From Opitutales bacterium UBA5694 (GTDB lineage: Bacteria; Verrucomicrobiota; Verrucomicrobiia; Opitutales; Opitutaceae), in assembly GCA_002420185.1 (NCBI GenBank), contig DIHO01000019.1, forward strand, positions 310,001 to 374,000: a stretch of 64,000 bases of DNA, written 5' to 3'. Position numbers and translations under genes: made by a program. Position 1 is the stretch's first letter; every line of letters begins with the position of its first letter. Under the pieces are notes generated by a model. It was given only the letters and a program-made list of their open reading frames with translations, was not told the origin of the DNA and did not search any database. Positions 9,250 to 18,069 of the stretch are shown here, in pieces.

Positions 9250-9762
9250 CTATTTACTGTCCGATTCTTGGGTGCACTGAGCAGAATAGAGCCTCCCGAC
9301 AGTCTTCACGAGCGACGGAATCGCCTCGACCATGCTGTCGCGGCAGGCTTCGTATTCGCGAAGGTTCATACCAAATGGGTCCGGTATCTGGGTATCCGCA
9401 TTTCCTCCAATAAATGAACGCATAAGAAAGGCATTCGCGGGCGGTGGATCGATCTGGTAGGAAAGCATTGCCAAGTGGGTTTCTGTCATCGTGAAAAATA
9501 CGAGAGCCGACTCTATCATCGACTCGGTGATGTGTTGGCTGCGGTGATCGCTGATGTCGATGCCGACTTTGGCCATGGACTTGACGGAATTTGGACTGGG
9601 TGGCTGCCGATCATAAACGGATACTCCGGCTGAGGAAACTTTGAGCGATTCCAATGGGTCGCTTTGGGCGGCTAGCGCGTGGCGAAACAATCCTTCTGCC
9701 ATTGGACTACGGCAGGTATTAGCCGTACAAATAAAAACGATTTCGTTCCGTATATTTGCCAT
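9250..9762 (-). CDS. Low-molecular-weight protein tyrosine phosphatase
   Basis: Cytosolic LMW-PTP (170 residues). The P-loop C-x5-R is Cys12-TANTC-Arg18-Ser, followed by PMAEG as in the family. The general acid is Asp128 in IPDPFG near the C-terminus. It probably removes phosphate from tyrosine of a bacterial tyrosine kinase. It could be annotated as arsenate reductase by similarity, but the DPFG motif and lack of the arsenate-type extra cysteines favour PTP. Its neighbour is an ExoD-family membrane protein 24 bp downstream, and alr ends about 107 bp upstream. No matching tyrosine kinase is in the window. Confidence 0.9.
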   Translation of the reverse strand: MANIRNEIVFICTANTCRSPMAEGLFRHALAAQSDPLESLKVSSAGVSVYDRQPPSPNSVKSMAKVGIDISDHRSQHITESMIESALVFFTMTETHLAMLSYQIDPPPANAFLMRSFIGGNADTQIPDPFGMNLREYEACRDSMVEAIPSLVKTVGRLYSAQCTQESDSK

Positions 9763-9868
9763 TATACGCAGCGGAGGATTAAGGTATAACGGAAAGCGTG
9801 TAAATAACCGATTTTTGGGCTGCGAAAATTCAAAGGATCTTCACTATTCAGAGATGTCTTGGCAGGGG

Positions 9869-11023
9869 TCAGCCCGTAATAATCGCCGTTCGGTAAAGGC
9901 GAGGAACTCTTTTTGTTACGGAGCAAAGAATCTCCCAAGGGATCGTCTCCGCCCACTCGCTGAATTCTTGCAAACGGATAGCACCTTCCCCCTGCGGTCC
10001 GATTAGAGTGACCAAGTCTCCACTTTTTACCACTCCTTCAATGTCGGTTACATCTACGATGGTTTGGTCCATCGTTACTTGGCCAAGAATCGGGCAGCGT
10101 TCGCCGTTGATGAGAACGTCTCCGCGGTCGCTTAGCTTGAGAGGAACGCCATCGCCGTAGCCCGCACATACAATTGCTACGCGGCTATCCCGTTGTAGGG
10201 TGTGGCTTCTTCCATAGCTGATTGTTGCACCAGCGGGTAGCTGCTTAACGATGCCGACGCGAGACTTGAATTTGAAAATGGGAGTTGTATCCACTTCTCC
10301 TAGTATGGAGAGCGGGTAGGGCGCGATGCCAAACTGGAGTAATCCTATTCGAACCGCGTTGTAGACGCTGTCGGGTGCAAACGTTGAAATGCCAGCGCTG
10401 TTGTCAGCGTGAATCAGGAGCTTTTCGGTTTCGAGCCAGTCGACCTTAGCGATCGTATCGGTGAAGAGCTGTCGTTGCCGTCGAGTGAACTCAGGATCTC
10501 GGCTTGCGGACGCGAAATGGGTGTAAACGCCGCCTAGAGTGAGGAATGTAGCCTTGTGGAAGGCGTCGAAAAGCTCAGCAGCGTATTCGTGCCAAATTCC
10601 GAGTCGCCCCATGCCGGTGTCTATTTTGATGTGAGCTTTGAGTGGCTTTTCGTAGGAAAGGGCTTTCCGATTGAGACGTTCGACCTCTTCAATCGTTGAA
10701 ATCGTGGGAATCAAGTCGTATTCAAATAAGTAGGACTCCTCATTCTCCAGGGTCGCGCCTAGGACAATAATCGGCCAGCCCGTTCCAATTTCGCGAATCT
10801 TTGCGGCTTCGATTACGTTAGCCACTGCGAACATATCTACATTAGCTTGCATAAGTCGAGCGACCGTTTGCTGCATTCCATGGCCATAGGCGTCGGCTTT
10901 CACAACCGCAATGTATTTAATGTAATCGGGGAGGTCGGCCCGGATCGATTTTAGATTTCGCTCGAGAGCGGCCAAATCGATCTCCGCCCAGCAGCGGTAT
11001 GGCGTTGTTGCGGATTGCCTCAC
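9869..11023 (-). CDS. alr: Alanine racemase
   Basis: PLP-dependent fold-type III alanine racemase (384 residues, normal size), making D-alanine for peptidoglycan. The PLP lysine is Lys42 in AVVKADAYGHG. The second catalytic region ISYGRSHTL carries the Tyr, and VTMDQTIVDVT is the conserved C-terminal domain motif. It starts with GTG at 11023, overlapping the TGA of tsaB by 3 bp (the T of TGA is the second base of GTG), so the two genes are translationally coupled. Only one racemase is seen here, with no murF fusion. Downstream lies the phosphatase gene after a 107-bp gap without obvious terminator. Confidence 0.96.
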   Translation of the reverse strand: MRQSATTPYRCWAEIDLAALERNLKSIRADLPDYIKYIAVVKADAYGHGMQQTVARLMQANVDMFAVANVIEAAKIREIGTGWPIIVLGATLENEESYLFEYDLIPTISTIEEVERLNRKALSYEKPLKAHIKIDTGMGRLGIWHEYAAELFDAFHKATFLTLGGVYTHFASASRDPEFTRRQRQLFTDTIAKVDWLETEKLLIHADNSAGISTFAPDSVYNAVRIGLLQFGIAPYPLSILGEVDTTPIFKFKSRVGIVKQLPAGATISYGRSHTLQRDSRVAIVCAGYGDGVPLKLSDRGDVLINGERCPILGQVTMDQTIVDVTDIEGVVKSGDLVTLIGPQGEGAIRLQEFSEWAETIPWEILCSVTKRVPRLYRTAIITG

Positions 11024-11703
11024 GACTTAATTCGGTCTGCGGTCCTCGCTGTTGGTATCCACTTGGCGAATTCTATCGAGCGCAAGTCTATGTGGTTGGC
11101 GTCTGAGTTTTTCTCTAAAAACAGAGGGAATCGCGGGGACGATAAGACATTTTCAGGAAGATAGGAGAGGTATTGGATATGGGCCTGCGTACGCGTCCAT
11201 TTCGGGAACTCGTTAAACGAGAACAGGGGGATATTTTCCGCCTCAAGGGTAGCGTTATCGATAAACTGAACTGGTCCTATGGATGTTTCTTTCACCTTTA
11301 GAGCGTTCCAGCTGTTTCGCCGCGCATCCGTAATGACTAGATATGTCTTCTCAGAAGGCGAGGAATGACGAACAAGCTCGGCCCCAATAGCGAGGCTGCT
11401 GAACGAGTAAATCTGCTTTCCTTCGATTAATTTAACCCCCTGCCAGGTTCGGATCCCCATGATCGCAGTGCGGATCCCGAGCATGGAACCGGGCCCTTTG
11501 CAAAAAGCGATCGAGTTTATATCGGAGAGCTGCCAATTGAATTCCTTGAGTAGGTGCTTAATCAGCGGAAAGAGAGAAAGCGATGCATCCTCCTCGCTTG
11601 TCTTACATGATAGGGTGCCCTTTTCGTCGAAGAGTCCGACACAGGCTCTGCGAGACGACGTGTCAATCGCGAGCATTCGCTGGAGATCGGGTGGGCTGGC
11701 CAT
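11020..11703 (-). CDS. tsaB: tRNA N6-threonylcarbamoyladenosine biosynthesis protein TsaB
   Basis: TsaB/YeaZ-like protein (227 residues), the scaffold partner of TsaD in making t6A37 in ANN-decoding tRNAs. The ASKHA-type first strand MLAIDTSSRRACVGLFDEKG and the conserved FCKGPGSMLGIRTAIMG loop identify it; the usual 'GPGSFTGLR' has drifted to GPGSMLGIR. ATG 11703 is used here, but the internal Met (RMLAID, 11676) would give the more common family N-terminus. The stop overlaps alr. Linkage of tsaB with cell-wall or housekeeping genes is common and gives no special clue. Confidence 0.88.
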   Translation of the reverse strand: MASPPDLQRMLAIDTSSRRACVGLFDEKGTLSCKTSEEDASLSLFPLIKHLLKEFNWQLSDINSIAFCKGPGSMLGIRTAIMGIRTWQGVKLIEGKQIYSFSSLAIGAELVRHSSPSEKTYLVITDARRNSWNALKVKETSIGPVQFIDNATLEAENIPLFSFNEFPKWTRTQAHIQYLSYLPENVLSSPRFPLFLEKNSDANHIDLRSIEFAKWIPTARTADRIKS

Positions 11704-11860
11704 TAATTTGAATCAGCACTTTTGTGGTGTCTCCCTCAAGCGGAAAATGCAGGGTATTTGACAGAATCGGTGCTTCGAGGTAGCCACAACCGGAATAGTC
11801 AGAAAGAATGTCACAGCAATAAGGGGTCAGCACTTCTACTGGTATGAGCTCCCAATTCAT
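11663..11860 (-). CDS. Small hypothetical protein upstream of tsaB
   Basis: A 65-residue frame on the same strand as tsaB, overlapping its start by 41 bp. The product has alternating hydrophobic beta-like segments (LEAPILSNTLHFPLEGDTTKVLIQ) and two Cys (YCCDIL, SGCGYL), plausible for a small folded protein. No family recognised. If tsaB starts at its internal Met the overlap shrinks to 14 bp, which would support translational coupling. It may equally be spurious. Confidence 0.35.
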   Translation of the reverse strand: MNWELIPVEVLTPYCCDILSDYSGCGYLEAPILSNTLHFPLEGDTTKVLIQINGQPTRSPANARD

Positions 11861-12139
11861 TCCAACGCTGCATCAGGCGAGTGCCGGCTCTTTAGTGCTG
11901 GGGTAGGGAACTACGGCCCTGGCGATTGGATCTGAGGAGGACTCCAGAAGGGAAAAACAGTCGATTCATTCGCTTTCCTGAAGTGCTGAGGGTTAGGATC
12001 GACCGGTGCCCGTTGCCAATCCTGAAGTCAGGTCTTCTTGCATCATCCCTTCCAAATACATTGACCCCTTTTAATTATGTCTTCTACTGTCCGCGCTTTT
12101 CCAAGAGTAGCTATCAATCCTGAATCGTCACATCCCGTG
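11861..12139. other. Divergent promoter region upstream of tig
   Basis: Between the minus-strand tsaB block and tig. No clear -35/-10 pair, riboswitch or repeat is recognisable. A plus-strand frame at 11926-12123 has an unlikely product and overlaps tig in another frame. Confidence 0.3.
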
Positions 12140-13456
12140 AAAATTGACTTAAAAGACGTCACCGAAACCCGTAAAACGCTAGCCGTAACGCTCGATGCAA
12201 ATGAAGTGGAGGCAGAAGAAAAAGGCCTTCTTTCCCAGTTTTCGGGCATGGCTAAGATTCCCGGATTCCGTCCGGGCAAGGCACCCGTTGCGATAGTGAG
12301 CAAGAAATTCGCTAAGGAAATCGCCGGCGAGCTCAGTCAGCGAGTGGTTTCCAAGGCTTACAAGGAAGGCCTCAAGAAGGCGAAAGTGAACCTAATTAAC
12401 CCGATTGACGTCACAGAGGGTGTGATCAAGGCCGGCCAGGAAGCGGTGATAACGTTCACTCTCGATGTACGACCGGCCTTCAAGGTAGACAACTACAAGG
12501 GAATTGAGCTCGAGGGTCTTTCTGATGAAGTTCTTGATAATGAGGTAGATGAGGCGATAGAGAATATCCGGAAAGAGCGGGCTGAATTTTCTCCAGTCGA
12601 GCGTGAAGCCCAGAAAGGGGACTATGTTAAATTTTCTCACGAGGGAAACATCGACGGAAAACCGATCAGCGAAATAGTCGAGGACAAACCCGTTTACGCG
12701 AAAATGCCCCAAACATGGGAAGAAATCGGGAGCGACCAAGGCCTCATTCCCGGTCTTGGCGACCAGTTGGAGGGTTTGAAGACGGGTGATAAAGAAAACC
12801 TTACGGTTGAGTTCCCGGCAGATTTTACCGTTGAAGGGTTGCAGGGGATGAAGGCGGTTTATTCAGTTGAGCTGCTTGAGGTTCGCGAACGTAAGCTTCC
12901 CGAGATTGACGAGGCGTTTTTCGAGTCTCAGCAGGTTAAGAATCTAGATGATCTAAAGGAGCGGGTTTCTGGTTGGCTGAAAAACCAAAAGGCCCAGGAA
13001 CGCCGTGCTGATCTGCGACGTCAGATCTCCGAAAAGCTTATGGATTCGGTCGATTTTCCGCTCCCCGGTAGCTTAATCGAAGCGGAAACGGAGAATGCCA
13101 TGCGGCAAGTGGTAACGGAAAACATACGACGCGGCATTCCGCAAGAGCAGATAGAAGAAAACAAGGAAGACATCCATGCCCAGTCCCTTAAAAACGCTGA
13201 GAATCGTGTTAAGCTGCAACTGATCCTGGATCAGGTCGCAGGCAAGGAGGAAATTGAGGTTACGGACCAGGATATGAGCCAATTTATCTTTAATCAGGCA
13301 TATCAAAGCGGTCAAAAGCCCGAACAGTTCGTTAAAGAACTAAAGAAAGATCAAAATCGTTTGAGAATGGCTCAACAGTCGGTACTTTTCGATAAGACGC
13401 TTGAATTCCTAATTGACGAATCTACTGTCAAAGGTGTTAAAGGCGAGAAGAGCTGA
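12140..13456 (+). CDS. tig: Trigger factor (ribosome-associated chaperone/peptidyl-prolyl isomerase)
   Basis: Trigger factor binds the ribosome at the tunnel exit and shields nascent chains. N-terminal domain: KIDLKDVTETRKTLAVTLD with the ribosome-binding signature KIPGFRPGKAP. The FKBP-type isomerase domain follows (~GDYVKFSHEGNIDGKPI to VEFPADF), then a long helical C-terminal chaperone arm (KLPEIDEAFFESQQVKNLDDLK onward). GTG 12140 is chosen because family proteins usually begin just before this segment; ATG 12077 would add 21 residues without similarity and is the alternative. It stands 41 bp before clpP and in line with clpX, the classic tig-clpP-clpX order. Confidence 0.95.
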   Translation, partial: KIDLKDVTETRKTLAVTLDANEVEAEEKGLLSQFSGMAKIPGFRPGKAPVAIVSKKFAKEIAGELSQRVVSKAYKEGLKKAKVNLINPIDVTEGVIKAGQEAVITFTLDVRPAFKVDNYKGIELEGLSDEVLDNEVDEAIENIRKERAEFSPVEREAQKGDYVKFSHEGNIDGKPISEIVEDKPVYAKMPQTWEEIGSDQGLIPGLGDQLEGLKTGDKENLTVEFPADFTVEGLQGMKAVYSVELLEVRERKLPEIDEAFFESQQVKNLDDLKERVSGWLKNQKAQERRADLRRQISEKLMDSVDFPLPGSLIEAETENAMRQVVTENIRRGIPQEQIEENKEDIHAQSLKNAENRVKLQLILDQVAGKEEIEVTDQDMSQFIFNQAYQSGQKPEQFVKELKKDQNRLRMAQQSVLFDKTLEFLIDESTVKGVKGEKS

Positions 13457-13497
13457 GTTAGATTAACCCTTTAATCATTAATAATTTGCAATAAATC

Positions 13498-14100
13498 GTG
13501 TCATACTACTTACCACATATCATCGAAAACACGGGCCGCGGCGAGCAGTCCATGGACATCTATACCCGCCTTCTCAAGGACCGGATTATTTTCATTGGCA
13601 CACCAATTAATGATGAGATAGCTAGTGCGATTGTGGCTCAGCTGCTTTTTCTTCAGATGGATGACCCCAAGAAGGATGTTCATATGTATATCAACTCCCC
13701 CGGAGGAGTAGTTACGGGGGGTATGGCGATTTACGATACGATGAATTACCTCACTTGCGATGTATCTACGTATTGCATTGGCATGGCGGCAAGTATGGGA
13801 ACGGTACTTTTAGCAGCAGGTACCAAGGGAAAACGTTTCGCACTGCCCAACAGTCGGATTATGATTCACCAGCCGTCTGGAGGTGCCACGGGGCAGGCTT
13901 CGGATATATCGATCGCGGCTAAGGAAATCATTCGCTGGCGGGAAAGGCTGAATGAAGTCCTAGCTGATTGCACTGGCAAAACTTCAGACGAGATAAAGAA
14001 GGATTCCGATCGGGACTTTTACATGAGTGCCGATGAAGCCAAAATCTACGGATTAGTTGACGAGGTGATGGAACCCACCGAAAAATCCAAGAAATCTTAA
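13498..14100 (+). CDS. clpP: ATP-dependent Clp protease proteolytic subunit
   Basis: Serine protease subunit (200 residues) that forms the double-heptamer barrel degrading substrates unfolded by ClpX or ClpA/C. The catalytic triad is visible as Ser99 (GMAASMG), His124 (RIMIHQPSGG) and Asp173 (SDRDFYMSADEA). The MYINSPGGVVTGG segment is family-typical. The start is GTG 13498; the propeptide is short, giving SYYLPHIIENTGRGEQ before the conserved DIYTRLLKDRII. No Shine-Dalgarno site precedes it, only AT-rich sequence. It lies between tig (41 bp) and clpX (24 bp), so the three probably share a transcript. Confidence 0.97.
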   Translation: MSYYLPHIIENTGRGEQSMDIYTRLLKDRIIFIGTPINDEIASAIVAQLLFLQMDDPKKDVHMYINSPGGVVTGGMAIYDTMNYLTCDVSTYCIGMAASMGTVLLAAGTKGKRFALPNSRIMIHQPSGGATGQASDISIAAKEIIRWRERLNEVLADCTGKTSDEIKKDSDRDFYMSADEAKIYGLVDEVMEPTEKSKKS

Positions 14101-14124
14101 AGCGCCGCTTCAAACAAGATACGT

Positions 14125-15432
14125 ATGGCAAAATCCTCACGCATGACGCTTTGCTCTTTCTGCGGAAAGTCGCAGTCGGAAGTTCGCAAGATGATAGCAG
14201 GGCCGGGTGTTTACATATGCGATGGTTGCGTGTCTGTTTGCAAAACCATTATCGACCGGGAATTAGTGGGTGAAGATGGTGCTTTGGCGGAAACCGAAGG
14301 CGCCCCGGCATTTAATCTCGCTCGGCCGACAGAGATTAAAGAGGTGCTTGATGATTACGTTATTGGTCAGCAGCATGCCAAAAAGGTTCTCTCGGTAGCG
14401 GTCTATAATCACTATAAGCGATTGAGTTTCGACGCAGAGAAGGTGACGGAAGCGAGTCTCCTAAATCCAGGTTCGGAATACGATGATGTCGAAGTAGAGA
14501 AAAGTAACATTCTTCTCGTAGGCCCAACCGGGTCGGGAAAGACTTTTTTAGCCCGTACACTAGCTCGAATATTGGATGTGCCCTTTGCCATTGCAGATGC
14601 GACGACATTGACCGAAGCGGGCTATGTGGGAGACGATGTCGAGAATATCGTGCTTCGCTTATTACAATCGGCTAACTACGATGTCACTAAGGCTGAATGC
14701 GGGATTATTTATGTCGACGAGATTGATAAGATCGGCCGAAAGACGGACAATGTCTCGATTACCCGAGATGTATCGGGAGAAGGTGTACAACAAGCTCTTT
14801 TGAAAATTTTAGAGGGAACGGTATGTAACGTTCCGCCACAAGGGGGACGAAAGCATCCGAACCAGGAGTACGTACAAATCGACACTTCGAAGATTCTATT
14901 TATCTGTGGTGGGGCGTTCGTCGGACTGGACGGCATTATAAAAAAGCGTTCAGAAGGAATAACGCTTGGCTTTGGGGCTGTGGTCAAATCCGAGATGAAG
15001 GGGGAGGAAGTGATGAAGAAGGTCGCTCCAGAAGACCTCGTAAAATTCGGAATGATCCCTGAATTCATCGGACGTCTTCCAGTGGTGTCTGTCCTGGATC
15101 AGCTCAGTGTTGATGACTTAGAAAAAATTTTACTCAGCACAAAAAATTCTCTGGTAAAGCAATACTCGAAGTTGTTCGCGATGGATGGTGTTAAGCTGAA
15201 AATAACGAAAGACGCAATTCGGGCGATTGCTGAAAGGGCGATCGAACTTAAGACGGGTGCTCGAGCACTCCGTTCGATCATGGAAGGTGTAACCTTGGAT
15301 GTCATGTATGATGTTCCTAGTCGGGAAGATGTAAACGAAGTGATCATTGATCGCGGAGTAGTCGAAGGCAGGAAAAAGGCCCAGATTAAGAAAATCCGAC
15401 CTCCGAAAGCCGAAAAAAAGGACGCTGCCTAG
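14125..15432 (+). CDS. clpX: ATP-dependent Clp protease ATP-binding subunit ClpX
   Basis: AAA+ unfoldase (435 residues) feeding ClpP. The N-terminal zinc-binding domain uses Cys10/Cys13/Cys32/Cys35 (LCSFCGKS ... YICDGCVSVC). The AAA+ core has Walker A GPTGSGKT (about residue 132), Walker B IIYVDEIDKI, and the sensor/arginine-finger region EFIGRLPVVSVLDQL. The usual IGF loop for ClpP docking is represented by TLGFGAVV. The C-terminal small domain ends in a basic KKAQIKKIRPPKAEKKDAA tail. It starts 24 bp after clpP. No terminator is visible after it. Confidence 0.97.
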   Translation: MAKSSRMTLCSFCGKSQSEVRKMIAGPGVYICDGCVSVCKTIIDRELVGEDGALAETEGAPAFNLARPTEIKEVLDDYVIGQQHAKKVLSVAVYNHYKRLSFDAEKVTEASLLNPGSEYDDVEVEKSNILLVGPTGSGKTFLARTLARILDVPFAIADATTLTEAGYVGDDVENIVLRLLQSANYDVTKAECGIIYVDEIDKIGRKTDNVSITRDVSGEGVQQALLKILEGTVCNVPPQGGRKHPNQEYVQIDTSKILFICGGAFVGLDGIIKKRSEGITLGFGAVVKSEMKGEEVMKKVAPEDLVKFGMIPEFIGRLPVVSVLDQLSVDDLEKILLSTKNSLVKQYSKLFAMDGVKLKITKDAIRAIAERAIELKTGARALRSIMEGVTLDVMYDVPSREDVNEVIIDRGVVEGRKKAQIKKIRPPKAEKKDAA

Positions 15433-15516
15433 CGTTTCCGTTCAAACACTGTACTCAAGGTAGCGGGCTTCGCTAATTACTTGCATTAACTGAGTCGCGT
15501 TTCCAACGTCTTTTTA

Positions 15517-16350
15517 ATGGCAACCTGTATTTACCGAACCGCTTCTGGATTGGTCGCGTCTCGCAAAGATCAATACTGCTTTTTCAATTCCGATTGGGAT
15601 TTACTTTTCAAGGGTGATGGACTTAGGGATACTCTCGCGACACTTTCAATCGTCGATGATGAATTAGCTCGAACCGCGGTCGAGAATGAACTATTACCTC
15701 CTATTGGTAATCAAGAAGTGTGGGCTTCAGGAGTTACTTACTATTCGAGTCGACTTGCTCGGATGGAGGAGTCGAAAAGTGCGGGTGGGGCAGATTTCTA
15801 CGCTAGAGTTTATAACGCGGCTCGACCAGAGCTATTCTTTAAGTCGATCGCTCAGAGGGTCCGAGGCCATGGTCAAACCGTTCGAATTCGCGAAGACTCG
15901 GATTGGGATGTTCCTGAGCCTGAATTGACTTTGGCGATATCAGATAAGGGACAAATCATAGGTTACACGATTGGCAATGATATGAGCTCCCGGAGTATTG
16001 AAGGGGAGAATCCGCTGTATCTTCCCCAGGCTAAATCGTACGAAGGAGCAACTGGGATTGGTCCTGGTCTTTATATTCTGAATACTCCGATCTCCAAGGA
16101 AACAGGAATCAGGCTCTCAATAGCTCGTTCTGATTCGGTTGTATTTAAAGGTCAAACAAGCTTGAAAGAGATGAAGCGGGAACTTGAAGAACTGGCTGAG
16201 TACCTGTATCGGGAACTAGACTTTTCGAATGGCTGTTACTTGATGACAGGAACAGGAATTATTCCGGGGACTGATTTCACGCTACAATCTGGTGACGAGA
16301 TCACTATCGAAATCGATAGTTTAGGGAGCCTTTTTCAAGTCGTCAGTTAG
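15517..16350 (+). CDS. Fumarylacetoacetate hydrolase (FAH) family enzyme, sugar-acid type
   Basis: FAH-fold metal-dependent enzyme (277 residues). Metal ligands are visible as Glu134/Glu136 in DVPEPELTL and Asp155 in IGNDMSSRS. The N-terminal VWASGVTYYSSRLARMEES is characteristic of the branch containing 2-keto-3-deoxy-arabinonate dehydratases and 2,4-diketo-3-deoxy-sugar-acid hydrolases rather than tyrosine catabolism. That branch fits the uronate genes (uxaE-uxaC) 3 kb downstream and the SDR at 38.5 kb, but it is not in an operon with them, so substrate assignment is inference. It starts at ATG 15517, 84 bp after clpX. Confidence 0.82.
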   Translation: MATCIYRTASGLVASRKDQYCFFNSDWDLLFKGDGLRDTLATLSIVDDELARTAVENELLPPIGNQEVWASGVTYYSSRLARMEESKSAGGADFYARVYNAARPELFFKSIAQRVRGHGQTVRIREDSDWDVPEPELTLAISDKGQIIGYTIGNDMSSRSIEGENPLYLPQAKSYEGATGIGPGLYILNTPISKETGIRLSIARSDSVVFKGQTSLKEMKRELEELAEYLYRELDFSNGCYLMTGTGIIPGTDFTLQSGDEITIEIDSLGSLFQVVS

Positions 16351-16389
16351 ATTCCCTTGGGTGCCGGATGTGGCTAGAATCAATTTACA

Positions 16390-16680
16390 ATGAAACTTCT
16401 TCAGTTTTTTCGAAAAGTGGCTTTTGCCGAAGGCCTATCTTATTTGGTACTGCTTTTCTTGGCGATGCCTTTAAAGTATATTTGGGACATTCCGCAAGCG
16501 GTCCGCGTGGTTGGCATGATTCACGGAGTTCTGTTTATCCTTTACATCTGGATACTCATTCGCGTTTGGATCAATCGTAAGTGGAAATTTAGCCGGGCGA
16601 CCATTGCTGTGATTGCCTCGCTGCTTCCATTCGGTACAATGATGTTCGACTCAACCCTGAAGCACGAATCTCTCGAGTAG
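16390..16680 (+). CDS. DUF3817 family membrane protein
   Basis: Small integral membrane protein of 96 residues with three hydrophobic segments (about 14-32, 38-63, 71-86). The opening FRKVAFAEGLSYLVLLFLAMPLKYIWD and the VVGMIHGVLFILYI stretch are hallmarks of DUF3817, a family often fused or linked to transporters but of unknown function. It begins 39 bp after the FAH-family gene and may share its transcript. No Shine-Dalgarno site seen. Confidence 0.82.
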   Translation: MKLLQFFRKVAFAEGLSYLVLLFLAMPLKYIWDIPQAVRVVGMIHGVLFILYIWILIRVWINRKWKFSRATIAVIASLLPFGTMMFDSTLKHESLE

Positions 16681-16724
16681 AGGCAGGTATCCTTCGATAT
16701 CGGGTCAAAGTGGGGAGGTTATTT

Positions 16725-17105
16725 TTAATCACTAAGCACAAACGCAAACTCTTCCAGAACGCTGCGACTAACGTGATGTAATGCCGCCTCGCTGGTCGCT
16801 GTAAGGATGACCATGGGAGCGACGCCAGCATCGTAGGCCTCTTTCCAGCGCAGAGCACAAAGGCACCAACGGTCTCCTTCCTTCAAACCAGAAAAGGAAT
16901 ATTGGGGGGCCGGAGTGCTCAAGTCGTTTCCGTTGGCTTTTGAGAATTCCAGGAATTCGTTGGTGACGATTACGCAGATGGCATGGCACCCATGATCCGT
17001 AGGGCCCGTTTGGCATTTACCCGTTCGGTGAAACCCGGTTAGCGGATTTTTGCTGCAATTTTCTAGTGGTCCTCCGAGTAAGTTTTTCTCTTTTTCAATA
17101 TCCAT
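16725..17105 (-). CDS. DUF2237 family protein
   Basis: Cytosolic protein of 126 residues in the DUF2237 family (function unknown, widespread from bacteria to protists). Recognisable features: KNLLGGPLENCSKNPLTGFHRTGKC, DHGCHAICVIVTNEFLEFSK, and the C-terminal GDRWCLCALRWKEAYDAG. Cysteines and histidines are conserved in the family and might bind metal. The start at ATG 17105 gives the usual family length; the frame stays open 12 codons further upstream. It is convergent with the DUF3817 gene. Confidence 0.85.
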   Translation of the reverse strand: MDIEKEKNLLGGPLENCSKNPLTGFHRTGKCQTGPTDHGCHAICVIVTNEFLEFSKANGNDLSTPAPQYSFSGLKEGDRWCLCALRWKEAYDAGVAPMVILTATSEAALHHVSRSVLEEFAFVLSD

Positions 17106-17562
17106 CAAATCAAAACTATTTTGACAGGGCTTGGAGGTCAACGGAACAAAAAGAGAATCACCTCTAACAGCCGAGCGATTATTTTGAAATCGCCAGAGTT
17201 TTGGTTTTCCCTGATTGTTTGGAACCTCTTGTACTATTCCTCATTTAGAATCTACCTAACTTACTCGTTGGATGATATTTACGATTCCTGCATGTTCTTG
17301 GGATCCGAAAAGTTTTCAGTCATTTTGAGCGATTGACCGAAGTAGACCGTGTAAACCTGATTTCTTTGCGTTTCGTTAAGGCCGAACTCCGGCGACGAAA
17401 CATCCGATCGCCAGTGGTGTGGGACGCAGTAGCGGGTTTTATATTTGGAAAGATTAATCCAAACCCAGTCTACTCCAATTTTAGCAGGTTCCCTACTGAT
17501 TTGTTTCGACCGACGTGAAATAAAAAGGCTTCGAGATTTCGGTCAGTCTAAATTACTTTTTC
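17106..17562. other. Intergenic stretch, no gene supported
   Basis: 457 bp. Two short plus-strand frames (17121-17336, 17333-17518) give Phe/Tyr/Asn-rich products with no recognisable family. The region precedes the DUF2237 gene (its promoter should be here) and lies downstream of the DksA-like gene. No repeat or terminator seen. Confidence 0.35.
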
Positions 17563-17895
17563 TTATCTAGCACACCTTACGCAGACCACAGCATCGGGCA
17601 TGGCTTCAAGACGTTCGTAGGATATGGGTGATAAGCAATAAGCACAGTTTCCGTAGGAAAAGTTATTAATGCGGTCGAGCGCGTTTTCCAATCTTTCTTT
17701 CTCTTCACGCTGGCGTCTCCGTTGGGCGAGGCTCATTTGCTGGGATTGAATTGATTCCAAACGGGATAGTCTCCCGATGGCTACGTCCGGAGCGACCGGT
17801 TTTGACTCAGGATCGTCTTCCGCGAGAGACACGTCAATCTCGGCGATTCGCTTTTCTACTTTTAGGCGAATCGATACGAGCTGTTCTGGGGTCAT
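17563..17895 (-). CDS. DksA/TraR-type C4 zinc-finger protein
   Basis: Protein of 110 residues with a coiled-coil N-terminal half (VSIRLKVEKRIAEIDVSLAED ... RRRQREEKERLENALDRI). The C-terminal zinc finger is C-x2-C-n17-C-x2-C (NCAYCLSPISYERL ... VCVRCAR), the architecture of DksA/TraR proteins. These bind RNA polymerase's secondary channel and modulate the stringent response. The coiled-coil tip acidic residues typical of DksA are not clearly in place, so it may be a DksA-like rather than a true DksA. ATG 17895 (MTPEQLVS) is chosen; an upstream start at 17949 is possible. Confidence 0.8.
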   Translation of the reverse strand: MTPEQLVSIRLKVEKRIAEIDVSLAEDDPESKPVAPDVAIGRLSRLESIQSQQMSLAQRRRQREEKERLENALDRINNFSYGNCAYCLSPISYERLEAMPDAVVCVRCAR

Positions 17896-17988
17896 GATGA
17901 AAAATGAGAGTACTCTTTCGTCAAATGAGATGTATCGGCAACTAGTCAATCCATCCGATTAGGAATGCGAAATTGCATTAGAGTTGAT

Positions 17989-18016
17989 TTCCAAATCGAA
18001 AAATTCCGATTTGGAA
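17989..18016. repeat. 10-bp perfect inverted repeat, loop of 8
   Basis: Arms TTCCAAATCG (17989-17998) and CGATTTGGAA (18007-18016) with an A-rich loop. It lies just downstream of the alpha/beta hydrolase gene (minus strand) and about 95 bp upstream of the DksA-like gene. Without a T-run it is not a canonical intrinsic terminator. It could be a weak terminator for the hydrolase or a protein-binding site for the DksA-like gene. Confidence 0.55.
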
Positions 18017-18069
18017 TCGGTCAAAGAACTAAATTCGAAAAGATCGTTGCGATTAACGAGGCGAATGAA

